A stretch of DNA of 64,000 nucleotides, from the NCBI RefSeq assembly GCF_018424605.1, contig NZ_QTKT01000010.1, forward strand, positions 62,001 through 126,000, given 5' to 3'. Shown one piece after another: positions 63,347-64,000 of this stretch. The DNA is from Marinobacter lipolyticus (GTDB taxonomy: Bacteria > Pseudomonadota > Gammaproteobacteria > Pseudomonadales > Oleiphilaceae). The notes under the pieces were generated by a model. That model was given only the letters and a program-made list of their open reading frames with translations. It was not told the DNA's origin and searched no databases. A program made the translations under genes and the position numbers. Positions within the stretch are counted from its first letter, which is position 1. Each line of letters begins with the position of its first letter.

Positions 63347-64000
<654 letters not shown>

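Overview
This 64 kb window is ordinary chromosome from a marine gammaproteobacterium. Gene content, GC-rich composition and gene order fit Marinobacter or a close relative. I infer this from protein families and synteny, not from a database search. No tRNA, rRNA, CRISPR array, insertion sequence, integrase or phage gene is visible. Both ends cut a gene: trigger factor at the left, adenylosuccinate lyase at the right.

Layout. 1-7.8 kb: the protein quality-control block tig-clpP-clpX-lon-hupB-ppiD, with good intrinsic terminators after tig, clpX, hupB and ppiD. 7.9-16.4 kb: a complete Entner-Doudoroff block, made of the repressor gene hexR divergent from zwf-pgl-eda, and pyk divergent from edd-glk, with HexR-like operators in both divergent regions. 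16.4-26.8 kb: a GAF-GGDEF cyclase, a nitroreductase, a uracil-DNA glycosylase-like protein, glpD, an unusual chemoreceptor, a sodium:solute symporter, a DksA/TraR zinc-finger protein and a DASS transporter. 27.0-31.7 kb: a four-gene envelope cluster of a C39-type peptidase, a FapF-like beta-barrel, an OmpP1/FadL-like barrel and a MalM-like lipoprotein. This is the best candidate here for a poorly described system. 31.7-35.1 kb: polysaccharide deacetylase, a DnaJ-domain protein, a TetR regulator and ttcA.

35.1-43.7 kb: the whole cbb3 oxidase locus on the minus strand (ccoNOQP, then ccoG-H-I-S and a TauE/SafE-like gene), with an FNR/ANR box ahead of ccoN. 43.9-53.4 kb: a hydrolase, a 7TMR-DISM GGDEF cyclase, rlmM, an ABM-domain protein, tusA, dsbD, epmC, rhlB and pdxB. 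53.4-64 kb: htpX, a conserved unknown, alaA, glutathione peroxidase with an OspR-like thiol regulator, a hybrid sensor kinase, another unknown, a LysR regulator, and the roxA/GNAT genes downstream of purB.

The picture is a respiratory heterotroph. It phosphorylates glucose and degrades it through 6-phosphogluconate under HexR control, respires at low oxygen with the cbb3 enzyme, and turns over damaged proteins with Clp and Lon. Convergent neighbours are packed very tightly and often overlap at their 3' ends.
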